Shown: positions 36,501-44,495 of the stretch, in pieces | Numbering within the stretch: position 1 is the stretch's first letter | How the letters are laid out: every line of letters starts with the position of its first letter | Translations under genes and position numbers: made by a program | The notes under the pieces: generated by a model | What the model saw: the letters and a program-made list of their open reading frames with translations, nothing else | Told to the model about the DNA's origin: nothing | Database searches by the model: none | Assembly: GCF_000224065.1 (NCBI RefSeq) | Contig: NZ_AFWT01000039.1 | Location: forward strand, 1-44,565 | DNA: 44,565 nt | Direction: 5' to 3' | Origin: Thiorhodococcus drewsii AZ1 | Lineage (GTDB): Bacteria > Pseudomonadota > Gammaproteobacteria > Chromatiales > Chromatiaceae

Positions 36501-37604
36501 TTACGGCTGCTGGGGCTGATCGGCCGCGTTGGGCGCGGTTTCGTCTTGGATCGCGATCTCCTGGTCATTGGTCAGCTTGACCTGACCGGCCGAGACGACG
36601 CGGTCGCCCTCGGCGAGTCCGTCGAGGACCACGACCTCGTCGTCGCGGACCGCGCCGGTACGGATTTGGCGACGCTGTACCTTGAGCTTGCCGTCGGTCT
36701 CTCGGATCAGGAAGACCGAGTCGCCGTAGGTGTTGAAGGCCACGGCCTGGCGCGGGATCACGAGCGTGCGTTTCTCGACTGGCAGTACCGTGGTGGTGCG
36801 GGCGAACATCCCTGGGCGCAGCAGATGCTCCTGGTTATCGAATCGCGCCCGGATCGAGATGTTGCGCGTCGCCTTGTCGAGGCTGGGGCTGATCGCCTCG
36901 ATGCGACCCGTGAAGACGCGGTCGGGGTGGGCGGCGACCTGGATGCGTACCGATTGTCCGAGCGCGAGTTGCGGCAGGTCGCGCTCGGGCAGTGCGTAGT
37001 CGACATAGACGACATTGAGCGCCACCAGCGAGACGATCGCCGATCCCTCCGCGAGATACTCTCCGAGGTCGATCTGACGAATGCCGAGCTGACCGTCGAA
37101 GGGTGCACGGATCTGCTTCTGGTCGATGATCGCCTGCTTGGCCTTGACGAGTGCCCGCGCCTGGTCGAGCTGCGCAGTGCTTTCGTCCACGTCGCCCTGG
37201 GCCACGGCGCGGTCGCGGAGCAGTCTGCTGTTGCGCTTCAGCTTGATCTCGGCGAGGTGTGCGGCGGCGACCAATCCCTCCAGGTCGGCCCGGTCGACAT
37301 CGTCGTCGAGCTGAACCAATAGTTCGCCTTTCTCGACCTCGGCGCCGGACGCGAACAGGATCGATTTGACCTGCCCGGCGACCTCGTTATTGACTGAGAC
37401 TCCCTGCATGGCCTTCACCGTGCCGACGGCGCTCAGGGTCGGCTCCCAGGTCTTGGCCACGACCGTCGCAGCGGATACCGTTGAGGGTGGCCTCGGCGTC
37501 GAGAATTGGGCCATCTGTTTCTGGATCTGGGTGTATTTCAGAAAGGCCAGACCGCCGACGAGCGCGGCCAAAAGAATCAGAACGAGCGAGAGCCGGGCAA
37601 ACAT
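36501..37604 (-). CDS. RND efflux periplasmic adaptor (membrane fusion protein)
   Basis: 367 residues: an N-terminal membrane anchor (about 6-24), lipoyl/barrel-sandwich halves (GTVKAMQGVSVNNEVAGQV and IRAPFDGQLGIRQIDLGEYL) flanking an alpha-helical hairpin at about 105-145, then beta-barrel and membrane-proximal domains (TRNISIRARFDN, RPGMFARTTTVLPVE). It lacks a lipobox cysteine. It links the RND pump to an outer-membrane channel. It is first in the two-gene minus-strand operon; a 289-base spacer with inverted repeats separates it from the divergent methyltransferase. Confidence 0.93.
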   Translation of the reverse strand: MFARLSLVLILLAALVGGLAFLKYTQIQKQMAQFSTPRPPSTVSAATVVAKTWEPTLSAVGTVKAMQGVSVNNEVAGQVKSILFASGAEVEKGELLVQLDDDVDRADLEGLVAAAHLAEIKLKRNSRLLRDRAVAQGDVDESTAQLDQARALVKAKQAIIDQKQIRAPFDGQLGIRQIDLGEYLAEGSAIVSLVALNVVYVDYALPERDLPQLALGQSVRIQVAAHPDRVFTGRIEAISPSLDKATRNISIRARFDNQEHLLRPGMFARTTTVLPVEKRTLVIPRQAVAFNTYGDSVFLIRETDGKLKVQRRQIRTGAVRDDEVVVLDGLAEGDRVVSAGQVKLTNDQEIAIQDETAPNAADQPQQP

Positions 37605-37788
37605 GCGTGCTCAATGCCTCTGTGTGCGGGGAAAAATGGGAGTGGACGGGTTGACTTGCCCAGGCTCGATACCGAGTCGGCGAGAGTCTCGGTGAGCGGA
37701 CGCGAAATGCGAATAGTGGGACACTGTCCGAGTTCTCGTCATGAGCCTGCGTGGCGTGGGTGACCAAGCCGCTGATCCCTGCGAAAAA

Positions 37789-37809
37789 GAGGTCACAGTA
37801 TAAGACCTC
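37789..37809. promoter_or_regulatory. Candidate operator palindrome
   Basis: GAGGTC (37789-37794) and GACCTC (37804-37809) are perfect inverted arms around ACAGTATAA, which contains a -10-like TATAAG on the plus strand. A second partial repeat, GTGACC (37760-37765) with GGTCAC (37791-37796), overlaps it. The layout is that of a repressor site in the divergent spacer between the efflux operon and the methyltransferase. No regulator gene is adjacent. Confidence 0.4.
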
Positions 37810-37893
37810 GACTCGCGGGCTGTCTTGGTTGAACGTATGACGGTGACCACGGCGGGGACATCGACTGCTTTCGAACGACTGGAGATGCCTGTG

Positions 37894-38604
37894 ATGCGAA
37901 TCAACGACCCGATGGCCTATCGCCGCTGCGATGAGGCGGATGTCATGGAAGAACTGGTGGATGTGCATGGACGTCGGATTCTGGAGCTGGGATGCGGCGC
38001 GGCCTGGATGACTCGGATGCTTGCCACCCGATTCGGGGCCGGCGAGATCACGGCGACCGAGGTGGACCGCGTTCAGCTCGAAAAGAATTTGGCCGTCGCG
38101 GATCTTCCCACCGTGACCTTCCGTTACGGTGGGGCCGAGGCGATCGCCGATCCGGATGGCAGCTACGACCTGGTGTTCATGTTCAAATCGCTGCATCACG
38201 TTCCTCGCGCGCTCATGGCGCAGGCGCTTGCCGAGATTCATCGGGTGCTGGTTCCGGGTGGGCTGCTTTATGTTACAGAACCCGTTTATACCGGCGAGTT
38301 CAATCGGTTGATGCGATTGATCAACGACGAGCGTGAGGTTCGGGAGGCGGCGTTTGGGGCCTTGACGGGCGCGGTCGAGCAGGGGCTCTTTGCCTCGGAG
38401 CGGGAAGTCTTTTACGAGGCCGAGGGCGTTTACGAGAACTGGGATACCTTCGCCGCTCGCTTCCTTCAGGTCACACACAGCGATTTCAATCTCGATGAGG
38501 CTCGGATCGCCGAGGTGCGAGTCGCCTTCGAGCGGCACCTCACCCCCGAGGGCGCACGTTTCCTAAAGCCGCACCGGGTGGATCTGCTGCGCCGGATCGA
38601 TTGA
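37894..38604 (+). CDS. Class I SAM-dependent methyltransferase
   Basis: Rossmann-fold methyltransferase of about 236 residues. Motif I is ILELGCGAAWMTR near residue 29. TATEVDRVQ carries the acidic ribose-binding position, DLVFMFKSLHHVPR is motif post-I/II of the Methyltransf_11/25 type, and HRVLVPGGLLYVTEP is motif III. Several starts are possible: ATG 37894 has GGAG 9 bases upstream, while ATG 37837 and TTG 37825 give longer forms with no ribosome-binding site. The substrate is unknown. It converges with a phosphopantetheinyl transferase and may serve the same biosynthetic locus, but it could be independent. Confidence 0.82.
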   Translation: MRINDPMAYRRCDEADVMEELVDVHGRRILELGCGAAWMTRMLATRFGAGEITATEVDRVQLEKNLAVADLPTVTFRYGGAEAIADPDGSYDLVFMFKSLHHVPRALMAQALAEIHRVLVPGGLLYVTEPVYTGEFNRLMRLINDEREVREAAFGALTGAVEQGLFASEREVFYEAEGVYENWDTFAARFLQVTHSDFNLDEARIAEVRVAFERHLTPEGARFLKPHRVDLLRRID

Positions 38605-38650
38605 TACGTCCCCCAGGCTCCCTCTTACGGTCCGGGCGAGGCGATCTCCA

Positions 38651-39328
38651 TCAGATCGGTTCAACAACCGCCGTCACGATCAATCCGTGACCGATCAGGA
38701 AGCGCCCCGCGATCTTGGTCCCCAAGGGGAATCCTGGGATCTCTTCGCGGAAGATGGCACTGAATCGGTCGCGAGCGAGGTCCAACTCCACATCGAGTGT
38801 CTCGAAGCCGAAGAGGGTTCGACTGTAGGGGTATTGGGCCTTGTAGACCGATTCCTTGGCGCTGAAGATCAGCTTGGCGTAACGGTTAGGCATGGCGTGG
38901 GTGTCCAACCAGGCCCGCTCTGCATCCGTGCAGACCATGGGCACGAGATCGCTCCCAAGCGGTAGGTCCGGTTCGACGTCGAGTCCAAGTAAACGGATGT
39001 CGGAATCCCATGCAACGGCTGCCAGGCAGATATCCGAGGAATGCGTAATGGAGCCGCGAGTACCGAGGGGCCAGATCGGCGAGCGGTCGGAGTCCATCGG
39101 GATCTCGGTCTCCGGAACGCCGAGTTCCGAGAGCGCACAACGGGCTGCAGCACGTCCAGCGGAGAACTCATTCACCCGTTTGGGAACCGCATGGCGGACG
39201 GCCGCATGCTCGAGGTGGAAGAGGTCGTAACGTTGACGCGGATCGGTTGCCGCAAGAGCCACTCTGCCGTCGACGAGGGCATCGGTCAGTCTGCGTGCAA
39301 GGACGTGGGCACTAGGCGGTGTGGGCAT
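38651..39328 (-). CDS. 4'-phosphopantetheinyl transferase (EntD/Sfp type)
   Basis: Activates carrier proteins of NRPS, PKS or related synthases by adding the phosphopantetheine arm from CoA. At 225 residues it has the EntD-like motif set: SAGRAAARCAL (56-66), GSITH (92-96), the magnesium site GLDVE (Asp117, Glu119), and FSAKESVYK (Lys158, Glu159, Lys163). All catalytic positions look intact. It is divergent from the DUF697-exporter-thioesterase operon across 248 bases, which suggests a shared carrier-protein pathway. Confidence 0.92.
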   Translation of the reverse strand: MPTPPSAHVLARRLTDALVDGRVALAATDPRQRYDLFHLEHAAVRHAVPKRVNEFSAGRAAARCALSELGVPETEIPMDSDRSPIWPLGTRGSITHSSDICLAAVAWDSDIRLLGLDVEPDLPLGSDLVPMVCTDAERAWLDTHAMPNRYAKLIFSAKESVYKAQYPYSRTLFGFETLDVELDLARDRFSAIFREEIPGFPLGTKIAGRFLIGHGLIVTAVVEPI

Positions 39329-39425
39329 GGCCGAAAAAGAATGTGTGCTTATGGGGTTGAAAAGACAAATAAGATCATATTATTCGGACACGCCATGCGT
39401 CTTGGCGATGTCATGGTCCGCACGG

Positions 39426-39443
39426 CGGCCAGCGGCCGTTTTT
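39426..39443 (+). terminator. Short GC hairpin with T5 tail, plus-strand orientation
   Basis: CGGCC (39426-39430) and GGCCG (39434-39438) pair over an AGC loop and run into TTTTT. Reading plus-ward there is no gene just upstream: the neighbour is the 5' end of the minus-strand phosphopantetheinyl transferase. It may end a short transcript or only be a structured spacer element. Confidence 0.4.
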
Positions 39444-39510
39444 ACAGGACTAGACGGTCTTTGTTGTACACGAAAAGACAGCTGAATTAGGCCGTCAAAA
39501 ATATTCTCAC

Positions 39511-39519
39511 TGCTATACT
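39511..39519 (+). promoter_or_regulatory. Extended -10 promoter for the DUF697-exporter operon
   Basis: TGCTATACT is an extended -10 (TGn plus TATACT at 39514-39519) about 58 bases before the DUF697 start. The region is AT-rich relative to its surroundings. A matching -35 is weak, as is common for extended -10 promoters. Confidence 0.5.
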
Positions 39520-39576
39520 CCCGACTGACCCAGCTCAGTTCATTCATCCCAGTCATTCCGCCGAGAGGTTCCGCCA

Positions 39577-40071
39577 ATGGTTACCGCCGCGAATCCGACC
39601 ACTGAAGATGTCCAGACTGAAACGCAAGAGAGTCAGAGTCACCAAGACCGCGTGTCGAAGATTATTTCCTCCTCGGTGAGCTGGTCTGCCGCAGCGGCTG
39701 TCGTCCCCGTTCCCTATCTCGATCTGCTCGCCATCGGCGCGGTTCAGGTCGAGATGGTTCGCCGTCTGGCGGCTGCCTATGGTGTCGATGCGGACAAAGA
39801 AACCCTGAAGGGTCTGATCTCGGCCTTGCTCGGCACCCTGGCGCCAGCCGCGATCAGCGCCAGCCTGCTGGGCTCTTCGCTGAAGATCGTTCCCATGTCG
39901 GGCACCCTGATCGGCAGTGCTGGGCTGGCTGCCTTCGCGGCTGCCGCGACCTACGCAATCGGCAAGATCTTCGTACGCCACTTCGAAGGCGGTGGTTCGA
40001 TCGGGGATTTTAGCGTCGAGGCTGTCAAGGACGACCTCAAGAAGGAGTTCAGCGCCGCGAAGTCCAAGTAG
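39577..40071 (+). CDS. DUF697 family membrane-associated protein
   Basis: 164 residues. A polar, Gln/Thr/Glu-rich N-terminus is followed by the DUF697 core VVPVPYLDLLAIGAVQVEMVRRLAAAYGV, two hydrophobic Ala/Gly-rich stretches (about 80-100 and 108-128), and a basic/acidic C-terminus. DUF697 domains usually accompany GTPases (as in YcjF and related proteins) and are membrane associated, but no GTPase is nearby. It is the first gene after an extended -10 promoter and is followed 11 bases later by a 54-residue membrane protein. Its role in this locus is unknown. Confidence 0.8.
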   Translation: MVTAANPTTEDVQTETQESQSHQDRVSKIISSSVSWSAAAAVVPVPYLDLLAIGAVQVEMVRRLAAAYGVDADKETLKGLISALLGTLAPAAISASLLGSSLKIVPMSGTLIGSAGLAAFAAAATYAIGKIFVRHFEGGGSIGDFSVEAVKDDLKKEFSAAKSK

Positions 40072-40082
40072 AAGGCCGGACG

Positions 40083-40247
40083 ATGTCTTTGGCCCTGGTC
40101 ATCCTCTACCTTGCATTCTGTGTATATGTTGGTTTCTTGGGCAGGGATCGGGTCATTGGCTTCTCCGGAACCTTTCTTCTTTCGCTGATCTTATCCCCGC
40201 TGGTCATGGCATTGGTGGTATTGCTCACACGCCCGAAGGAGGGCTAG
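40083..40247 (+). CDS. 54-residue two-helix membrane protein
   Basis: A small open frame that is easily overlooked. ATG 40083 is preceded by AGAAGG 7 bases upstream and lies 11 bases after the DUF697 stop. The product has two hydrophobic helices (about 3-19 and 28-48) joined by a short polar turn (GRDRVIGFSG), ending RPKEG. The GRxRxIGF ... SPL pattern resembles short membrane segments seen in many bacteria, but I cannot assign a family or role. Context suggests co-expression with the exporter operon, perhaps as an accessory or immunity-like peptide; that is inference. Confidence 0.6.
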   Translation: MSLALVILYLAFCVYVGFLGRDRVIGFSGTFLLSLILSPLVMALVVLLTRPKEG

Positions 40248-40284
40248 GGCCGTGTGAGACCGCCGATGTCGCCTCAAGCCCGCA

Positions 40285-40480
40285 ACCGATACCTCTCAGG
40301 CGCTCTTCGATGCTTTCCGCAGGGTCGCCGACCATACCCTTGCTCAACGACTGACTCCCCGAGAGATCACCGACCAACTGCAGGGCCGTGGCCCTTGGTG
40401 CGGGATGCTGGGGCGACACAGAGGCCGAGCAGTTTGAAATTCGCTTCCATGATCCATCCAAGCTGGACAGCTGGTCGACC
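40285..40480 (+). pseudogene. Degenerate coding fragment before the exporter gene
   Basis: Protein-like sequence appears in two successive frames. Frame A (open from 40258, stop TGA at 40435) reads ALFDAFRRVADHTLAQ and LTPREITDQLQGRG. Another frame then reads DTEAEQFEIRFHDPSKLDSW up to about 40475. After that the frame of the exporter (the same as frame A) continues with LVDHMRQDDK. Two compensating single-base shifts would join all three into one open frame fused to the exporter. It is either a decayed gene or N-terminal extension, or sequence errors. I do not recognise the family. Confidence 0.35.
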
Positions 40481-40482
40481 AC

Positions 40483-42207
40483 ATGCGTCAGGACGATAAG
40501 GTTGAAGGCTCTCTGTCCCTTGGGGACCGTCTGCTGGCACTGTTCGGTGAGACGCGGGCTCACGCCAAGGCCAGGCGTCCCAGTGTCTGGAGTGGATTGT
40601 TCGGCTGCCTAGACGATGGCGGCATCTTCAACCTCTCCTTGGTGGCGCTGCTTTCGGCGGTCTGCGGGACCACGGTGCTCTTGCTGCTCAATGCCGAGGC
40701 GCGTGAAGTCGAATACCACGGCTATTCGGATCTGATGGCATTTGCCTTCCTGGCTCTGTTGGTCGTCTACCGTTGGTCGCAGAATTATCTGATTCGCGAG
40801 GCGACTCAGGAGATCGAACTCGCCCTGCATGCGCGTCGCTTGGCGACGACCCGAAACGTGCTGCGCCTGTCGCTCGAAGATGTACAGACGCTCGGTCTGC
40901 GGAGCGTCATCGACGGGATCGGTGCCCACTATGGGACGCTGTCACAGACGCTGGTCCCGATCGTCGCTGGTGCCGAAGGGGTTGTCCTCTTGGTGTTCAT
41001 GTCGGGTTACCTGGTGGTCCTCTCGCCCATGGCTGCGGCACTGACCAGCGCCGTGGTCGTGCTCACGGTGGCTGGCTTTCTGGCAAGCCGGACCCGTCTC
41101 GACGAGGACATGTCGCAGGCCGTGCGCTCCGAGGACGCCTTTCGCGAGCTGGCCGAAGGGCTGGTGAGGGGCAAAAAGGAACTCCGCCTCAACCCCGACA
41201 AGCGCGCGGCCTTCCAGAACGACATGATCGAGCGTTCCGAAGAGCTGGCCATGGGCCGCAGCAACGCGGCGGCCCATTTTGCTGCGATGCTGGCAACCGG
41301 CAACTCCGCCTCCTATCTGATGGCCGGGGCCGTTGTCTTCATCATGCCCTTGATCACTGGGGTCGAGCAGAGCGATATCTCGCGTATCGTCGTTGCGGTC
41401 ATCTTCCTCCTGGGGCCGATCAGCAGCGTCGTGCAGACCTTTCAGCAGGTCACCACGGCTCGCTTCGCTCTCGCGGAGATCGCTGCGTTTCAGGATCAGG
41501 TCGAGGCGCTCGCCAATCGACACGACGCCGATCAGTCCAATGGCCGTGTTCCTGAATTCCAGGAATTGAGGCTCAATGGCGTCTCCTATACCCATGCGGG
41601 TGAGAATGCGTTTTCGATTCGTGATATCGATTTGACGTTACGAAAGGGCGAGATCCTTTTCGTGACCGGCGGCAATGGATCGGGAAAGACGACGCTGCTG
41701 CGGGTTATCACGGGTCTCTATCCACATCATGATGGTGTGATCCAGATGAATGGATTGCGTCTTGCCCAGTATCCTCCGCAATCCTATCGCAATCTTTTTG
41801 CAAGCGTGTTCTCAGACTTTCATGTCTTTCAACATCCCTATGGCCTGGACGAGGCCGGACTGGAGCGGCTGGATCGCTGGCTGGTCGAATTCGATATTCG
41901 CCACAAGCTGGGTGCCGACCTCCGCTCCATCGACGCCAATGCCTTGTCGACTGGCCAGAAGAAACGTGTGGGGCTGGCGTTGGCACTCGCCGAGCAACGC
42001 CAGATCCTTATCGTCGACGAATGGGCGGCGGATCAGGATCCGTCGACACGCAAGCGCTTCTATCATGAGATTCTGCCCCGCTTGAAGGCGGACGGCCTGA
42101 CGATATTGGCGGTTACGCACGACGACAGCTATTTCGATTGCTGCGATCGTCGATTGCACATGGCCGAGGGACGGATCACCGAGGATAGCGAAGCATGGCG
42201 ACAGTGA
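40483..42207 (+). CDS. Cyclic-peptide exporter-type ABC transporter (SyrD/PvdE-like)
   Basis: Fused membrane and ATPase exporter of 574 residues. About six helices lie between residues 40 and 320, and the nucleotide-binding domain runs from about 350. Walker A is GGNGSGKTTLLR, the signature is LSTGQKKRVGLALALAEQ, Walker B with its hallmark extension is ILIVDEWAADQDPSTR, and the H-loop is VTHDDSY. LSTGQKKR and DEWAADQDP are typical of the cyclic-peptide exporter family that includes SyrD and PvdE, which move NRPS products such as pyoverdine precursors or lipopeptides. ATG 40483 lacks a good ribosome-binding site and follows a degenerate coding fragment, so the true N-terminus is uncertain. It overlaps the SPFH gene by 13 bases. 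Confidence 0.88.
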   Translation: MRQDDKVEGSLSLGDRLLALFGETRAHAKARRPSVWSGLFGCLDDGGIFNLSLVALLSAVCGTTVLLLLNAEAREVEYHGYSDLMAFAFLALLVVYRWSQNYLIREATQEIELALHARRLATTRNVLRLSLEDVQTLGLRSVIDGIGAHYGTLSQTLVPIVAGAEGVVLLVFMSGYLVVLSPMAAALTSAVVVLTVAGFLASRTRLDEDMSQAVRSEDAFRELAEGLVRGKKELRLNPDKRAAFQNDMIERSEELAMGRSNAAAHFAAMLATGNSASYLMAGAVVFIMPLITGVEQSDISRIVVAVIFLLGPISSVVQTFQQVTTARFALAEIAAFQDQVEALANRHDADQSNGRVPEFQELRLNGVSYTHAGENAFSIRDIDLTLRKGEILFVTGGNGSGKTTLLRVITGLYPHHDGVIQMNGLRLAQYPPQSYRNLFASVFSDFHVFQHPYGLDEAGLERLDRWLVEFDIRHKLGADLRSIDANALSTGQKKRVGLALALAEQRQILIVDEWAADQDPSTRKRFYHEILPRLKADGLTILAVTHDDSYFDCCDRRLHMAEGRITEDSEAWRQ

Positions 42208-43337
42208 AGAAGCGAATGCGGCGCCTGACCAACGGGATGGCATTTACCATCCTGATCATCTTCTTTGCCGTGATCATCCTCTGGAACCGTATGATCTTCA
42301 CGACGCCTGTCGGACATGCGAGCATCGTTTGGCACCGTCTTTGGGCGGGTGAACGCCGATCACTGGGTCCGATGGCCGAGGGTCTGCACATCATCCTGCC
42401 TTGGGACAAGTTCTACACCTATGACGTCAGGCTGCAATCGAGCGATCAGCGCTACGAGGTGGTGTCGCACGATGGCCTGCATCTGGAGATCACCTTGTCC
42501 TTTCGCTGGCGTGCGGAAAAGGACGGGATCGTGGACCTCAATCAGTCTGTCGGCCCGAATTATCTGAATACACTGCTGGTGCCTGTCGTTGGCTCGGTGG
42601 CCCGCGAGGTGATTGCCGAGCACGATGCGGAAAAGCTCTTCAGCGTCGAGCGCGGCCTGGTTCAGAACCAGATTTTCCAAGGGGTCGTCTCTCCGAACTA
42701 TCCAAACGGTATTGGATCGCACCGCGCTGAAGATCTCACCGATAGCGATCATCTCATCAATCTCGAGGATGTCTTGATCAAGCGTGTGACGCTACCGCCG
42801 CAATTGCGCGATGCGATCGAAAAAAAGCTCGAACAGGCCCAGAAGGTCAAGGAATACGCCTATCGTGCCGAGCGGGAAAGGTTCGAGAGCGAGCGCAAGG
42901 CCATCGAGGCTCAGGGCATTCGTCGGTTTCAGGAAATCGTGACGCCGGCCATTTCGGAAAGCTATCTGCGCTGGCGCGGTATCGAGGCGACGCTCAAACT
43001 GGCCGAATCCAATAACAGCAAGGTGGTCGTCATCGGCAACGCGGCGAGCGGTCTGCCATTGATTCTGGACACCAGGACCGAGTCCGCTCCAGCGATGGCG
43101 CCTCGTCTGTCGCCAGATATCGATCCCGGTCCCTTGGACCCACCCGATCAGTCCTTGCTGGAGACGGGCGAAGGGGCGGTAACCCTGTCCAAGCCGGCCT
43201 TGAAGCGCGATGGGGGCGATCTCGATACAGGGGATCTACAGACCTTGCCCTTGGTAACGGCTGGTCAGAATGCCGAAGGACGTTCCATTGGGTCGCCGCC
43301 ACTCCAGTCTCAGGGTACGGCGATAGATCGACCATGA
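42195..43337 (+). CDS. SPFH/band-7 (prohibitin-like) membrane protein
   Basis: 380 residues. One N-terminal helix (about 14-36) is followed by an SPFH domain at about 36-270 (TTPVGHASIVWHRLWAGE, GLHIILPWDKFYTYDVRLQ, LEDVLIKRVTLPPQLRDAIE), a basic/acidic coiled coil around 208-250, and a low-complexity Pro/Asp/Gly C-terminal tail. SPFH proteins form membrane-bound oligomeric cages and scaffold proteases or transporters. It starts inside the exporter gene and its stop overlaps the thioesterase start (ATGA), so all three are translationally coupled. A functional link to the exporter is inferred from this coupling. Confidence 0.87.
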   Translation: MATVKKRMRRLTNGMAFTILIIFFAVIILWNRMIFTTPVGHASIVWHRLWAGERRSLGPMAEGLHIILPWDKFYTYDVRLQSSDQRYEVVSHDGLHLEITLSFRWRAEKDGIVDLNQSVGPNYLNTLLVPVVGSVAREVIAEHDAEKLFSVERGLVQNQIFQGVVSPNYPNGIGSHRAEDLTDSDHLINLEDVLIKRVTLPPQLRDAIEKKLEQAQKVKEYAYRAERERFESERKAIEAQGIRRFQEIVTPAISESYLRWRGIEATLKLAESNNSKVVVIGNAASGLPLILDTRTESAPAMAPRLSPDIDPGPLDPPDQSLLETGEGAVTLSKPALKRDGGDLDTGDLQTLPLVTAGQNAEGRSIGSPPLQSQGTAIDRP

Positions 43338-44071
43338 TCGATTTGATTTGTCTGCCCTATGCTGGAGGGGGAGCCAATGTGTTCCGGCCCTGGGAGAAGG
43401 AGGCTCCCCGGATGGGTGTCCGTATCCATGCCGTCTGTCCCCCGGGACGCGAGACGCGATTCAACGAGACGCCGTTTCGCGAGATGGATCCCATGCTCGA
43501 CTGGCTCGAGGCGACCCTGCCGGATGCGCTGCGACGCCCCTACGCGCTGTTCGGACATTCGCTCGGCGGCTGCGTCGCCTACGCCCTCGCTCGGCGCCGT
43601 TTCCTGGAGGGTCGATCCCTGCCGGTCTGTCTCTTCGTCTCGGCCACCTTGCCCGCGTGGCGCGAACGCTCGCATCCATTGCATCGCCTCGACGAGGCCG
43701 GCATGCGCGAGCAGCTGCGGGCATACGACCCGCACCGATTCCCCTTCGACCAGCATCCCGAACTCTGGGAGACCTTCCTGCCGGTGCTGCGGGCGGATTT
43801 CCGCCTGGTCGAAACCTATTCACCTCCCGAAGAGGGCAGGACCCTGCCCGTACCGCTAGTGGTCCTATCCGGCCGCCAGGATTCGGTTGCGACCCCCTCG
43901 GCGATGAGCGAATGGCGGCAGGCTACGGATGTGAGCTTTGATCAGATTCTGATCGACGACGGGCATTTTTTTGTCTGTGACCAGCCGCTGGCTGTTCTCG
44001 CCACTGTTGAGCGAGGTTTGCTCAGGGTGCTTGAGACCTCGGCGGTTGACGAGCAGATCGCACCCTATTGA
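43334..44071 (+). CDS. Type II thioesterase (GrsT/RifR-like)
   Basis: 245-residue alpha/beta hydrolase of the external thioesterase family that removes misprimed acyl groups from NRPS/PKS carrier proteins. It has the family opening LICLPYAGGGANVFRPW, the CPPGRETR segment, nucleophile Ser76 in FGHSLGG, the acid in LSGRQDSVA and the histidine in DDGHFFV. The ATG overlaps the SPFH stop by four bases. With the phosphopantetheinyl transferase and exporter it implies a carrier-protein assembly line encoded elsewhere or beyond the right edge. Confidence 0.9.
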   Translation: MIDLICLPYAGGGANVFRPWEKEAPRMGVRIHAVCPPGRETRFNETPFREMDPMLDWLEATLPDALRRPYALFGHSLGGCVAYALARRRFLEGRSLPVCLFVSATLPAWRERSHPLHRLDEAGMREQLRAYDPHRFPFDQHPELWETFLPVLRADFRLVETYSPPEEGRTLPVPLVVLSGRQDSVATPSAMSEWRQATDVSFDQILIDDGHFFVCDQPLAVLATVERGLLRVLETSAVDEQIAPY

Positions 44072-44495
44072 TCGCCATCGATTTTATGCCCCTAGATTCG
44101 GCGGAAGCAGTCTTCGCTCCGTCGGGGACTGGAGTGGTTTTCTGGGTTTCGCCAGGCTGTACATAGGCTCGCGAAACTCAGGAAGTCACTCCCCAAGCGC
44201 CGCGTCCGTCTCCCCAAGCCCCATCCTCTGTTGCGCAGCAATACACTTTTTGCGGGGCTTGGTTCAGTAACGTGCCGCCCAACAGCCCGTACACGATGCC
44301 AGGTGTGTGTGTGAGCAGGCAGAAAAATGGCTGCAGAACGAATACAATCGGGTCAGACTGGGGGGCGACGGTCATGGTTGGGTTTCGGTCGATATCAGAC
44401 CTGTAGCCAGTCATCCTTTGTATACCCGTTTCATACGAATTTTCGGCTCAGGCTCCCTCGTTAACCGTCTGCCCGCCATGGTAATCCTCCAGGCA
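44072..44495. other. Gene-poor spacer between thioesterase and transposase
   Basis: No convincing gene. It holds a 7-bp inverted repeat (GTTTCGC 44146-44152 with GCGAAAC 44171-44177, 18-base loop, no T tract) that may end the operon, two copies of TCCCCAAGC (about 44191 and 44211), and a (GT)n run near 44305. A minus-strand open frame of about 65-78 residues lies at 44178-44414 without a ribosome-binding site. Part of the stretch is probably the left end of the insertion element, but no terminal inverted repeat can be fixed without the other end. Confidence 0.5.

Noticed and set aside
40225-40563. Minus-strand open frame of 112 codons between the small membrane protein and exporter
   Set aside because: No ribosome-binding site and no domain; the plus strand shows better protein-like segments.
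44178-44414. Minus-strand open frame with hydrophobic centre
   Set aside because: Lies in a likely insertion-element end, has no ribosome-binding site, and I recognise no family; kept only as a note in the spacer entry.
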